A DNA stretch of 64,000 bases, from positions 16,592,338-16,656,337 of the forward strand of contig ML677366.1 in NCBI GenBank assembly GCA_007922305.1, written 5' to 3'. Shown piece by piece: positions 1 to 8,879 of the stretch. The notes under the pieces were generated by a model. The model searched no databases, was not told where the DNA came from, and saw only the letters and a list, made by a program, of their open reading frames with translations. A program made the position numbers and the translations under genes. How positions within the stretch are numbered: the first letter of the stretch is position 1; each line of letters opens with the position of its first letter. This stretch comes from Dermatemys mawii (Eukaryota > Chordata > Testudines > Dermatemydidae).

Positions 1-100
1 GTTCAAATCATGAGCAGCTGGGCTGCAGTACCAAGGATGTGCCATATTTTTCTTTTCTTTTCTTTTTTTTGGTGAAGGACAAGAAGCTCTTGAGCTGCTG

Positions 101-146
101 TTTCCTCTCTCCTTCCCTCCCTCCCTTATTTTCTTTCTCCCCCTTT
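101..146 (+). repeat. Pyrimidine-rich low-complexity tract
   Basis: A run of almost pure C/T containing TTCCCTCC-type units, close to a separate T-rich stretch at 46-70. It is simple sequence within the intron; on the transcribed minus strand it is purine-rich, so it is not a splice polypyrimidine tract for PDE8A. Confidence 0.7.
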
Positions 147-2207
147 AAATTACTCTCATAAAAGCCAATCCAGCTTCAAGGGCTGCTATGGCTGTGGATG
201 TGACCTAGTTGCTACATCATAAGATTCGCCAGCAGCTTCCTTTGCCCTGGCCTAAAGTGCCACCTGCCAGCTTATTTTTCTTTTGGCCAATGCTTCTTTC
301 TGCTAAGATTGTACTCCAAACACAGTGCAGCAGAATCAAACAAGAGGGAAAGAGGAGCAGGTAGCTAAGATCAAGACTGGCTGAGTGAAAGATGACTCAT
401 TAGGCCAGGACAGAGGCAGCCATTGGGCTCGACTTCAGCAGAAAGGTAAGAAATACTAACACATCTGAATCTGTAATGGAGAGAGAAGGAGCTGGAGAGA
501 CCAGAGCAGGGGGTGGGTAAAGGTGGCTGGACAACCCTCCCAGAGGCTTTCACTGAAACAGCAACAAAACTAGTTTCAGGAGAACAAGCAAGACTAGCAG
601 GACAGGACTTCCACACAGGGGCAATCCTGGCAAACTGAGACAAATGGTCTCCCTAGACAGCCGTGAACAAAGCATCCACTCAAAGAGGGCATGGGAGAAG
701 AGATGAGAGGTGACAGGCCTACTGGGCAGTTCTGTATTGAAGGATACTGGCAGCTACAAGGAGGGTCTTCCATGAGTATGAAAACATTCAGCCTTGAGAA
801 GGCCCCCCAGCTTGGCACACAGTGCTACGTTTTTTGGCCAAATCATATTCTTAAAGCTTCAGAGATGGGGGTGGGGAATATCTGGTGCAATGCAGAAATC
901 AAAAGGTAAGGCTATGCCCCTCCTACAGCAGAGGATGGTGAACACAGCACACAGTAAAAGTATCCTGTCATCAACACAATAAAGTGCTCTAATTTAGAGC
1001 TATTATTCAAGTATTTGCCTTTGCAATGATCAGATTTACATTCCATTGTTTACATTGGAAAATGAAGATATTTGCAATTTACCTTCGTACTACACCAATT
1101 ATGACTGTATTTTCTGAGGCTCTAGTTGTTCTGATAGACCTTAAAATAAAGAAACAAGGTCACTTAACATCTCTGTAGTTCACCTTTAATAAGTTCTACA
1201 CTGCCTTTCGAAAAATCTCTTTCTTAAATGCTTAATTCTAAAAAACCAAAACCAAATCAAAACTGAGTCCCCAGCTTGTTTGGTAATTAGAAAAGAAGAC
1301 TATGTTTAGCAGTTTATGAGTGTCAGTGGAAAAAACGACATGCACATTTTAGATTAGTCTCGATTTTAGCCAAACCCGGTGAGGGAATAGCACATATCTC
1401 ACAAATGACATGAAGCCCATATTGACACAACATTCACAATGCTCCATTCCAAAGGAAGCCATAACATGCAGTTATGCATGTTTCACACTTGTCCTTGATC
1501 AGTTAATGAGCATTTTAATGAGCACTCTGCTCAAGAATTAAGTGGTAAAAATTTAACCAGGGGAACACCAATGCTCTCCTGCCTTCTCCTTACAGATCTT
1601 AAACTAATTCCTTTATTTTAACAAGGAGTAGAGCCTTTGTCCCAGTGCTCTGACCCCATCACACTCACCTGCAGTCAGAACTTTGACCCCAGCACCCCCA
1701 TCCCTATCAGCTATTTAGTCTAGACATGATCCCAGGGAGTATTTCACTAGAAAGTCAGTGAACAAGACATTGCTGCATTTTCAGCCCTTGAAGAGCTATG
1801 AAAGAATATTTTTGCCCTTATTCATGTGCTATAGTAGTTTGTGGGGGGTGTTTTGGAGTAAATTTATAATAAAAGGCTTTTGAGAAAGAGTATGTATTTC
1901 AGGCCAGATTTACAAATCCTGTAGGTGTGCAATTATGCACACAATATGTTGCCTTATTTGCACATGTACTTGCATAGGAAATTTCAAGAAATTGAGCATA
2001 CAAACAGAGGTGCGAGAAAAATTTTTATAGAGAGGGTGCTGAGAACCACTGAATCAAATGGTAAACCCTGTATATAATGGAAAGCCAAGGGGTATGGCAG
2101 CACCTCCAGTTCCAGCACTATGCATATAAATGGCTAATTAAATGAATTTATGTATGGAATTCCCAGATTTCTGTGTGCAAATTAGGCATGTAACGGTGAG
2201 TCTAAGT

Positions 2208-2943
2208 CAGCGGTTCCCAAACTTTAACAACCTGTAAACTCCTTTCAATAGAATGTCAAGTGTCACAAACCACCTCCTAAAAATGAATATTTCCAGGAAT
2301 TTTCTCCTTTATCTGAGTATAAATTATAAAAGCAGTGATCTTGGAAATATAAAATTTGTTCTTATGATCTGCTTATTACATGCTATTTATGATTAATTAT
2401 TATTAGTTATCATTACAGTATTTTACTAATTATGAAAAAATGGCAACACTTTTCAAGATCTCACTTTCGTAGCTTGTATCACTTTGAATCAGCCGGTTAT
2501 AAGACAAGGCTCCTATGTTTCATCAAGGAGTATCAGATGTGAAACAATGTGAAGGTATTTAAGAAGCCAACTCCAAGAGTTCCTCTACACAAGCATTCAG
2601 GTCTTGAGTAGTCCAGGTAAACATCAGACGTTACAACAAAGCTTAAACTTGTTCTTCAGAATAATTTTAAAAACAATACTAGCTGCCCATTTCATTTTAA
2701 AAACCGCAAAAGTATCCTCCTTTTTTATAAGGAGCCTTGAAGTTGAAATCTCCTCAGTGTGATAGATACGCTTGCTTTGATCTGCTTAGCTCTTGGAAGT
2801 GCAGAAGCTCTGGGCTGCTGGCCCCATATTGCCCGCGGTCTCTAGGGACAGCTTTGACCACCATTAGGGAATTTTTTCCTGAGCACCCCCTGTAACTTTT
2901 TGTGAACCCCCTGGGTTCACAAACCCCAGTTTGAAAACCACTG
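2208..2943. mobile_element. Non-autonomous hAT DNA transposon with exact 8-bp TSD
   Basis: The ends are imperfect terminal inverted repeats, CAGCGGTTCCCAAACTTT at the left and the complement of CAGTGGTTTTCAAACTGG at the right. This is the CAGxGGTTCTCAAACT signature of Charlie-like hAT families. An identical octamer, GTCTAAGT, flanks the element on both sides (2200-2207 and 2944-2951), the duplication size expected of hAT transposition. The 736-bp interior has no transposase reading frame, so it was mobilised in trans. A short GAACCCCCTGGGTTC palindrome lies just inside the right end (about 2903-2918). Confidence 0.9.
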
Positions 2944-3233
2944 GTCTAAGTGTTTGAAACTCCAACACTTCAGACTCCCTTTGGTAATAAAGTCTCAGCA
3001 GTTATTTATTGTTTTGCAAATGACAAAGCAATTGTGTATACCCCTCAGGTATCATTGCTTTTGGCACATTTCTAGATTTTTATCAAAAAGCTAGTATATA
3101 AACAACAGATTTGTGGTGACAGATTCACTACAACTTTATACATTCTTCCTGTCTATAATCACATTGTGAGCTTTCCATCCATTCCTTTATAATAAAAATA
3201 CTATTTTTTAAATTCCATTGTTATGGAACTTAC

Positions 3234-3424
3234 CTGCACAGAGCTTCTGCATCAAAATATCTGGAATGTCTATGGTCGATAACGATAATTTCATGCTGTT
3301 TATCCAGAAAACATTCTAATGCAGATTCGGGTGTCCTGGCAATATTACACCGAAACCCAGCCTTTTCACACGCCCAACAGAACCCATTACTCTGGTTATC
3401 TTCTTTGGCAAACACTAAAAGTAC
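3234..3424 (-). CDS. PDE8A: PDE8A coding exon 3: N-terminal half of the REC domain
   Basis: This exon belongs to a high-affinity, cAMP-specific 3',5'-cyclic-nucleotide phosphodiesterase of the PDE8 family, which hydrolyses cAMP to 5'-AMP in the cytosol. Read on the minus strand from the acceptor (...TTTGACTCAG, then GTACTT) it gives 63 codons plus two bases, ending before a GTAAGT donor. The product starts [20 protein letters not shown], continues with [17 protein letters not shown], and ends [18 protein letters not shown]. This is the receiver-like (REC) domain that precedes the PAS and catalytic HD domains in PDE8 proteins: VLLVF is the first strand and IIVIDHR the strand with the conserved Asp. 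The stretches KEDNQ-NGFC and DAEALCR match PDE8A, whereas [16 protein letters not shown] is what I recall from PDE8B. I take that as the ancestral state kept here, and call PDE8A because of the neighbouring exon. The exon is intact with no stops or frameshifts, so the gene looks functional. Confidence 0.93.
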
Positions 3425-3721
3425 CTGAGTCAAAGAAGCAGAATGAATCATATTTAAAGGGTCTTTAAATATATAGTACATCTGCTATTTCTACAAGTCC
3501 TAAAACACTTTATGAAAACTTTAGTGAAGTCCACTTACAAGATTTACATTCAGTATTTAATAAGACTGTTTTTGATAGGGCCAAGGAATATTTTAATGGG
3601 AATACTATTAAAATTAGAATACAGTGAGTGTAATAACAATAAACATATGGTTTATCACAGAAATAGTCTGCAAAATGCTCTTTTACAGATATCCAAGTAA
3701 CTTTCATTCATTTTGCTTGCT

Positions 3722-3815
3722 TTGACCCCGTTCCAGCAAAGCACTTAAAATGGGTGTCACTGTAAGCATGTGAGCAATCCCAGGCACATGCTTAAGGGCT
3801 TTGCTGGACTGGGCC
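3722..3815. repeat. Palindromic MITE, CCAGCAAAGCACTTAA family
   Basis: The two arms CCAGCAAAGCACTTAA (3733-3748) and TTAAGGGCTTTGCTGG (about 3792-3807) are inverted repeats with one mismatch, around a core containing TGTAAGCATGTGAGCAATCCC. Elements of this layout, built from CACATGCTTAAG units, are familiar interspersed repeats of reptile genomes. A second copy lies near 35150-35215 in this window. I could not define a target-site duplication. Confidence 0.65.
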
Positions 3816-4076
3816 TTAGTACAGGATGTCCACTTGCTAACACTGCTGGAATCACAGACTAAATAATTTGTGGGGAAATCTGCACAGATGCTGCAGTGGC
3901 ATGATGGAAAACATGCTGTGCCTTCTATCTCATCCCGACCCTGAAATAGTATGAATAGCAAGAACTATGGGAGTTCTGGTGAGCTCATGGGTTCTGAGGT
4001 CTAGGGTGGTATTTCTGTACAGCTTGCCCCAGCTATGACTCCTAGACAGAATCTGCCTTGCAATTTATTTCAGAGG

Positions 4077-4300
4077 GAGTGTGCTGTGGTTAAAATAAAA
4101 AGCTGAGAGTCAGGAATTCTGGGACCTGGTGCTGGCTCGGTCACAAACTCACGCTGTAACCTTTAGCAAGTGTAGTGTCTCTGTGCTGCAGCGGTTTTTT
4201 TTTCCTTTGAAATGGGGATAATAATGCTTACCCACTTCATACGGGTGTGGGGAGGCTTAATTCCTTCATGTTTGTATGGTGTTCAGAGAACCACGATGGA
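4077..4300 (+). mobile_element. MIR-like SINE
   Basis: An ancient core-SINE in plus orientation. The middle and 3' parts keep the usual MIR order: GGTCACAAACTCAC-type core, loss of the CTCTGTGC segment to a T-run, then AAATGGGGATAATAATGCTTACC and a GAGGCTTAAT segment. It is strongly diverged, as expected for a very old insertion. Confidence 0.7.
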
Positions 4301-4934
4301 AGGTGCTATAGAAGTTGAAGAGGGCTGGATTCAAAGATCATTGAAATCTACAGAAAAATTGCCATCGTCTGCAATAGGCTTTGCATCAGGATGACACTGT
4401 GCAGGGAGTGAAGAAGAGGCTTCATTTGGGCTGTTTGCAGACAGAATATGGGCCTGTAATTAATGCTGTTTTTGCAGATAATACGGTGTATGTGTCCATT
4501 TCTGGAAGAGGGGCAATAAAGTCACTTTCGGAATTTGAGCATTGTCATATAATATCAAAACTTTCAGTGATTTAATCAAACTACAGTAAGATATGTATAC
4601 TTTGGTCAAACAATAATGTATAGCTTCAGTAACTCACACCACATCCTGCTGAACTTTATACTTCTGGGCTATTTTAAGAATTCCAGTGGTAGCTACACTT
4701 TGGACATGGTTGGTGGAATGTCTATCAATAAATCTTAACATTTACATGTAGTGCATATTTTTGTAAGAGTGAAGGACTTTGTGCTCATTTAGCTCAGATT
4801 CCTTTTATAGCAACGAATAGTAGTTTATGCTAAACTCTCTGTAAAAACATGTAATAGTTTGGGCTATTTTTAGTGAAGTTAATTTATAACAATCTTGAGA
4901 GAGGAAGGATCATTTTGTAGCAAAAGTACAGAAC

Positions 4935-5078
4935 AGCAATCAGCAGATCTGGGTTGTATTCCTGGCTCTACCACAGATTTGAAGTCATTTAACCTCTCTG
5001 TACCTTAGTACCTCTATCTGTAAAATGGGGACAATAATACTTAGCTACAACCCCTGGGTATTATGAGGCTTTATTCAC
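4935..5078 (+). mobile_element. MIR-like SINE
   Basis: A second MIR-type fragment, plus orientation. It shows TCTGGGTTGTATTCCTGGCT, then AACCTCTCTGTACCTTAGTA and AAAATGGGGACAATAATACT in the expected order and spacing, and ends in a TATTATGAGGCTTTATT segment. It matches the 4077-4300 copy in the AAATGGGGA-AATAAT core. Confidence 0.75.
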
Positions 5079-5230
5079 TGAACCATGACTAGATGGAAAT
5101 GGTAGAATTGTCAACAATAATGCAGAAACGAGTCACGTGTGCAAGAAATATTTCTCCCCTTGTTTGGGGAAAGAGCTGGATGATGTATTCAGTCATATAA
5201 TGACTCCAGCCCAACTGTAACTAGGGAGGA

Positions 5231-6265
5231 TGTTAAACAGCAGCTACTGAACATTAGACATTTTAAAATCTGCAGGTCCAGCTAACTTGCATCCAAGAGT
5301 TTTCAAAGAGATGGTTGAAGAGCTCTCTGGACCATTAATGCAGATCTGCAATAAGGCTTGGAACAGTGAGGAAGTTGCAGGAGACTGAAAGAAAGAAAGC
5401 TAATGTAGTGCCAATATTTAAAAGAGATCAACGGGACAACCTGTGCAGTAGTTCTGTCAGCCTGACATTGATTCTGCACAAAATAATACAACAGCTGATA
5501 TAGGACTTGATCAATAAAGAATTAAAGGAGGATAATATAATTATTGCCAATTAGCATGAGTTTATGGAAAATAGATCATGTCAAACTGACTTGATATCTT
5601 TTTTTGGTGAGCTTATTAATTGGATTGATAAAGGTAATAGTGTTGATGTAATATATTTGGACTCCTGTAAGACATTTGACTTTGTATCACACAGCATTTT
5701 AATTAAGAAATTTGGTAATACAAAATCAACATGACACACATTAAATGAATTTAAAACTAGCTAACTGATAGATCTCAAAATGTTACCGGAAATGGAGAAT
5801 CGTTATCAAGAATGTGTATTTCTAGTGGGGTCTCAAAGAAAGCACTTTTGGCCCCCCACACTAACATATTTATCAATGACTCTGGAAGAAACTATAACAT
5901 CATTACTGATAAAAATTGCAGATATACAAAGAGTGAGGGAGTAGTGAATAATGAAGAGGACAGATCACTGATACTGAGCAATCTGGATCACTTAGTAAGA
6001 GGGACACAAGCAAACAATATGTGTTTTAATACAGCTAAATGTACATGTGTACATCTAAGAACTAAGACTGCAGGTAATACTTACAGCATGGGGGACTCTA
6101 TCCTGGGAAGTGGTGACCCACAAGGCTAGATGGCTGATCATTTGGAACATGAGCTCCCATTGCAATGTCGTGGCCAAAACAGCTATTGTGATCCATTGGA
6201 TGTATAAAAACAGGGGAATGTCGAGTAGAAGTAGAGCGGTTACATTACTTCTGTATTTGGGTGAA
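5231..6265 (+). mobile_element. Decayed CR1-type LINE, reverse transcriptase region
   Basis: A relic of the reverse transcriptase ORF of a turtle-type CR1 LINE, plus orientation. Translated pieces in shifting frames read GPANLHPRVFKEMVEELSGP, KANVVPIFKRDQRDN and VSLTLILHKIIQQLI, which are the fingers and palm motifs of non-LTR reverse transcriptases (GPDGIHPRVLKEL, KKANVxPIFKKG, RPVSLTS in intact copies). Further on come NEEDRSLILSNLDHLVR and FNTAKCTCVHL. The catalytic F/YADD box is destroyed: where an intact copy reads FADDTK this one reads NCRYTK through a small deletion. Stops and frameshifts occur throughout, so it is a dead copy. The best-preserved open segment is 5812-6129. Confidence 0.85.
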
Positions 6266-6269
6266 GAGG

Positions 6270-6660
6270 TGGATTCACCAAGAAAGGAACTGATGAACAA
6301 CCAGAGAGGTAGGAGGGGAACCAAGGGAGGATGGAGTTGCACAAGCTGAGAGAGGATGAGGCTTCAGGAAGGAGGCTATGCTCAACAGTGTCAAGGGCAG
6401 CTCAAAGCTCAAAGAGGATGAGGATGGAGCAAAGGATCTGAGATTTGTCCATTTGGATCATTAAAGAGCAACTTTATTCAGAGCAGTTTCAGTAGAGTGT
6501 AGTGGGTAAGAACTAGATTGGACTGGAATACAGGTGGAGGTGGAGAACAGAAACTAGGAGAAATAGTTGTAGATATGTTCAATAAGTTGAGAGATGCAGG
6601 GGAGATGGGAGAGAGGCTGGAAATAGGGTGGGGATTTATTTTAGGATGTGAAAACGTGCT
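6270..6660. repeat. Probable interspersed repeat abutting the LINE
   Basis: G/A-rich sequence with units such as GAGGATGAGGATGGAGCAAAGGATCTGAGAT-type phrasing (near 6413-6450) and AGTTTCAGTAGAGTGTAGTGGG. It reads like a repeat family I have seen dispersed in amniote genomes, but I cannot name it or define its ends. It starts where LINE similarity fades. Confidence 0.4.
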
Positions 6661-6868
6661 TGTTGCCTGGCATACCAAAATGCCCTGGGGAGGGATTTTG
6701 CACACAAAATGGATCCAACCATAAACATTACCTGCTGAAAATTTAGTCTTTAGTTTGAGCTGTGAAATATTTATTTGAACATCAATGTGCGTACTGTAAA
6801 TTACAGGACAAATGCAATATGATGATCATGAAACTTCGCCTTAATTTCAGTATTTCCTAAAGTGTTAC

Positions 6869-6925
6869 CTGAAGTTGATCTTGGTGGAGTCTCATAGGGC
6901 CAAACTGCACATCTGTCACTGCTGC
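6869..6925 (-). CDS. PDE8A: PDE8A coding exon 2: 19-codon link before the REC domain
   Basis: A 57-nt exon read on the minus strand, with acceptor CTTCTTTTTTGTAG and donor CAG/GTAACA. Its 19 codons give AAVTDVQFGPMRLHQDQLQ. Human PDE8A has, from memory, VAVADVQFGPMRFHQDQLQ at the same place and the same length, immediately before VLLVF; PDE8B is more different (RIGPMRLTQDPIQ). This exon is the main reason for choosing PDE8A over PDE8B. It starts and ends in phase 0, so it splices in frame to the exon at 3234-3424. The residues lie between the myristoylation-type N-terminus, encoded by exon 1 and not present in this window, and the REC domain. The exon is undamaged. No alternative start codon suits it apart from the internal Met in GPMR. 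Confidence 0.9.
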
Positions 6926-7334
6926 CTACAAAAAAGAAGAGAATTTTATAAATACGTACCTGCTCATGGAGGAAGGAAAATCAGCTTGCTTAAAGAAGAG
7001 TTCTCTTATTTACCACTGGGTAAACTAACTTGATATCTTATTTACCACTGGGTCACAAATATATGGCTATCATTATCAGCCCATCTGTCGATAAGGGGTT
7101 TGTATTGCTTTTAGAAATTCCTATTCAATGCAACTACAACAAGGTTACAAATCAGCGAGCACGTTACAGTGACTTTCTTATTGTCATTTCAAACATACAG
7201 CTAGTATTAGTCCTGTGAGTATGCTAAACAGCTCATTATTTTTCTGTATCACTTAAGCTGTTCCACAACACAGGCAAATGTTTAGAAAGAACTTTCTTTT
7301 AAAAACCTAAATAAGCATTTAATTCACAAACAAA

Positions 7335-7915
7335 AGGTAAAAGTATGTAACTGGGTGATGAGGTGTTCACCCCACACAGGACTGGAAGGGGTTAGGATGA
7401 CCAGGAAGGCCAATTAACTGCACAGACTGCACCTGGAGGGAGAGCTACACAGCAGGGGATTGATAGAAAGCAGGCTCAGCTAGGCAGGAATAGCAGGGCC
7501 TATAAAGCCAGGAAGCTGGCAACAAGGGCTGCTGGGAAAGAGCAATCACTCCTTCAGTAGAGGGAGGAAGGTTTGGAGCGAATACACAAAGAGAAAGTTG
7601 GGGGAAGCAGTCCAGGGAAGGAGCAATGAGGGCTGGGAGAATAAAGCCCAGAACTGCAGGGTTAAGGCAGTGAATGGGAATACTGCATAGGGCTACTGAA
7701 GGAAAGACTTTGAAATACTCCAGAAGGGAGGGGAAAATGCTGAGCGACCTGCCCAGAGGGCTGAGTCACGAAGAGGACCCTGTGCATTCTGGGACGAAAG
7801 AGGAGCTGCAGACCTGAGAGAGGGATGGTGTGACAGTGTACGACCATGGCAACAGGCCTCGACCTGATGAGCTAATCCGCCAGGAGGAGGTGCCAGACTA
7901 GTGGTGAGTGGGTTG
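7335..7915 (+). mobile_element. Probable solo LTR-like repeat, unclassified
   Basis: A block of G/A-rich sequence distinct from its AT-rich surroundings. It begins near TGTAACTGGGTGATGAGG and ends near GGTTGCCCCGTCACA, that is TG...CA. Within it a TATAAA box (7501-7506) is followed about 135 bases later by AATAAA (7640-7645), the order expected of U3-R in a long terminal repeat. I have seen closely similar sequence dispersed in turtle genomes, but cannot assign a superfamily and see no clear target-site duplication. No gag, pol or env frame accompanies it. Confidence 0.45.
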
Positions 7916-8445
7916 CCCCGTCACACTCTGCTTTAGAAACCTGATCGGTAATGGATTTCACTACATAATGATGAGTGCTTGAAAGCTGTACAAATAAACA
8001 TACACGCTTCTTTTCCCTTAGTATGCGCTGATGCATTATTTCCCAAGGCCACGCTGGTAGAGACTATGAGAGCCCTCAGAAATTGAAGACTGCAGAACTC
8101 TGAGATAAGTATTTAAAGGCATGTATGTTTAAAATACACTTCTCTGTAAAGTGATTGTAAAATGCCATTGCAGTGTGCTATGTACACTGTGTCAGTGATT
8201 TCCATATCGAGTGTGTGCGGATTACATATGAAAAGAGCCTTTTTCTAAGTGCCAATTTAGCTTGGGGATCCGAGAATCAAGCTAGGATCTTTCCTTCTCT
8301 TGCATCATTACAAGTAATGATGATCAGGTGTGTCTGCTGCTATTACTAGCTCTACCAACTAACTGTCCTTGATATCATAGACTATTAGGCATTATTGCCT
8401 GAAGACGGGAACAGGAGTAAATGGAATGGCTCTTAAGTGTCTTTG

Positions 8446-8568
8446 GGCTAGATTTTCAAAGATATTTAGGTACCTAAAGATGTACATAGGTGCCTAGTGG
8501 GATTTTTTAGATGCGCTTATGCACCTATCTGCATCTTTAAGGGACTAAATACCTTTAAAAATCCAGCC
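8446..8568. repeat. Near-palindromic MITE, GGCTAGATTTTCAAA family
   Basis: The left half (8446-8482, GATTTTCAAAGATATTTAGG...) and right half (8532-8568, ...AAATACCTTTAAAAATCC) are inverted copies around a core of TAGGTGCCTA units. Related copies occur at 19500-19628, 41640-41880, 53807-53970 and 56430-56625. No coding capacity. Confidence 0.75.
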
Positions 8569-8590
8569 TTTTTTATTTTTGGTCTCTGAG

Positions 8591-8870
8591 GTTGTATCTA
8601 CACAGCAAAACCAAAACAAAGCAGCAGCAAGTCTCAGAGCCTGGGTGAACTGACTTGAGTTCTCACTGAGGGACTAAAAACAGCAGTGTAGATGTTCGGC
8701 CTCAGGCTGGAGATTGGTCTGCAAGACTCGCCCTCTTCCCCTTCCCTGGTTTCAGAGCCTGGTCTCCAGCCTGAACCCAAGCATCTACACAGCAATTTTT
8801 AGCTCTGCAGTGCAAGCCCAAGTCAGTTAAACCAGGCTCTGAGACTTACTGCCGCACGGTTGTTGTTGTT
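8591..8870. repeat. Long palindromic MITE (GTAGAT/ATCTAC family)
   Basis: Inverted arms include AGTCTCAGAGCCTGG (8630-8644) against CCAGGCTCTGAGACT (8832-8846), an exact 15-bp match, and AACAGCAGTGTAGATGTT-type sequence near 8680-8697 against AGCATCTACACAGCAATTTT near 8782-8802. The whole is a single large hairpin. The sequence class, with GTCTACACTGC ends, is common in turtles. The reading frames at 8869-9085 begin in its right edge and are not genes. Confidence 0.75.
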
Positions 8871-8879
8871 AGCTTTTTT

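Larger units (their letters stand above)
1..3233 (-). other. PDE8A: PDE8A intron 3, 5' part (incomplete)
   Basis: Intronic sequence directly downstream, in transcription order, of the exon at 3234-3424. It starts with a strong donor (GTAAGT on the minus strand, complement of 3228-3233) and runs off the window edge. I searched it for the next expected exon, which in this family begins with an SIR motif, and did not see one. It holds a pyrimidine-rich tract near 101-146, one well-preserved hAT element (2208-2943), and otherwise AT-rich sequence in which I recognise nothing. The short reading frames at 371-982 match no family I know and have no convincing splice context. Confidence 0.85.
3425..6868 (-). 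other. PDE8A: PDE8A intron 2 (complete, about 3.4 kb)
   Basis: Bounded by the donor of the 57-nt exon (minus-strand CAG/GTAACA) and the acceptor of the 191-nt exon (GACTCAG). It joins codons cleanly, since both flanking exons meet in phase 0. It contains a palindromic MITE (3722-3815), two MIR-like SINEs, a long decayed LINE and a further probable repeat, all listed separately. Between about 3500 and 3720 it is plain AT-rich sequence with nothing recognised. Confidence 0.9.

Noticed and set aside
371..982. Frames near the window start as the next PDE8A exon
   Set aside because: None contains the expected SIR...ENTVIVG-type sequence or has a matching acceptor phase.
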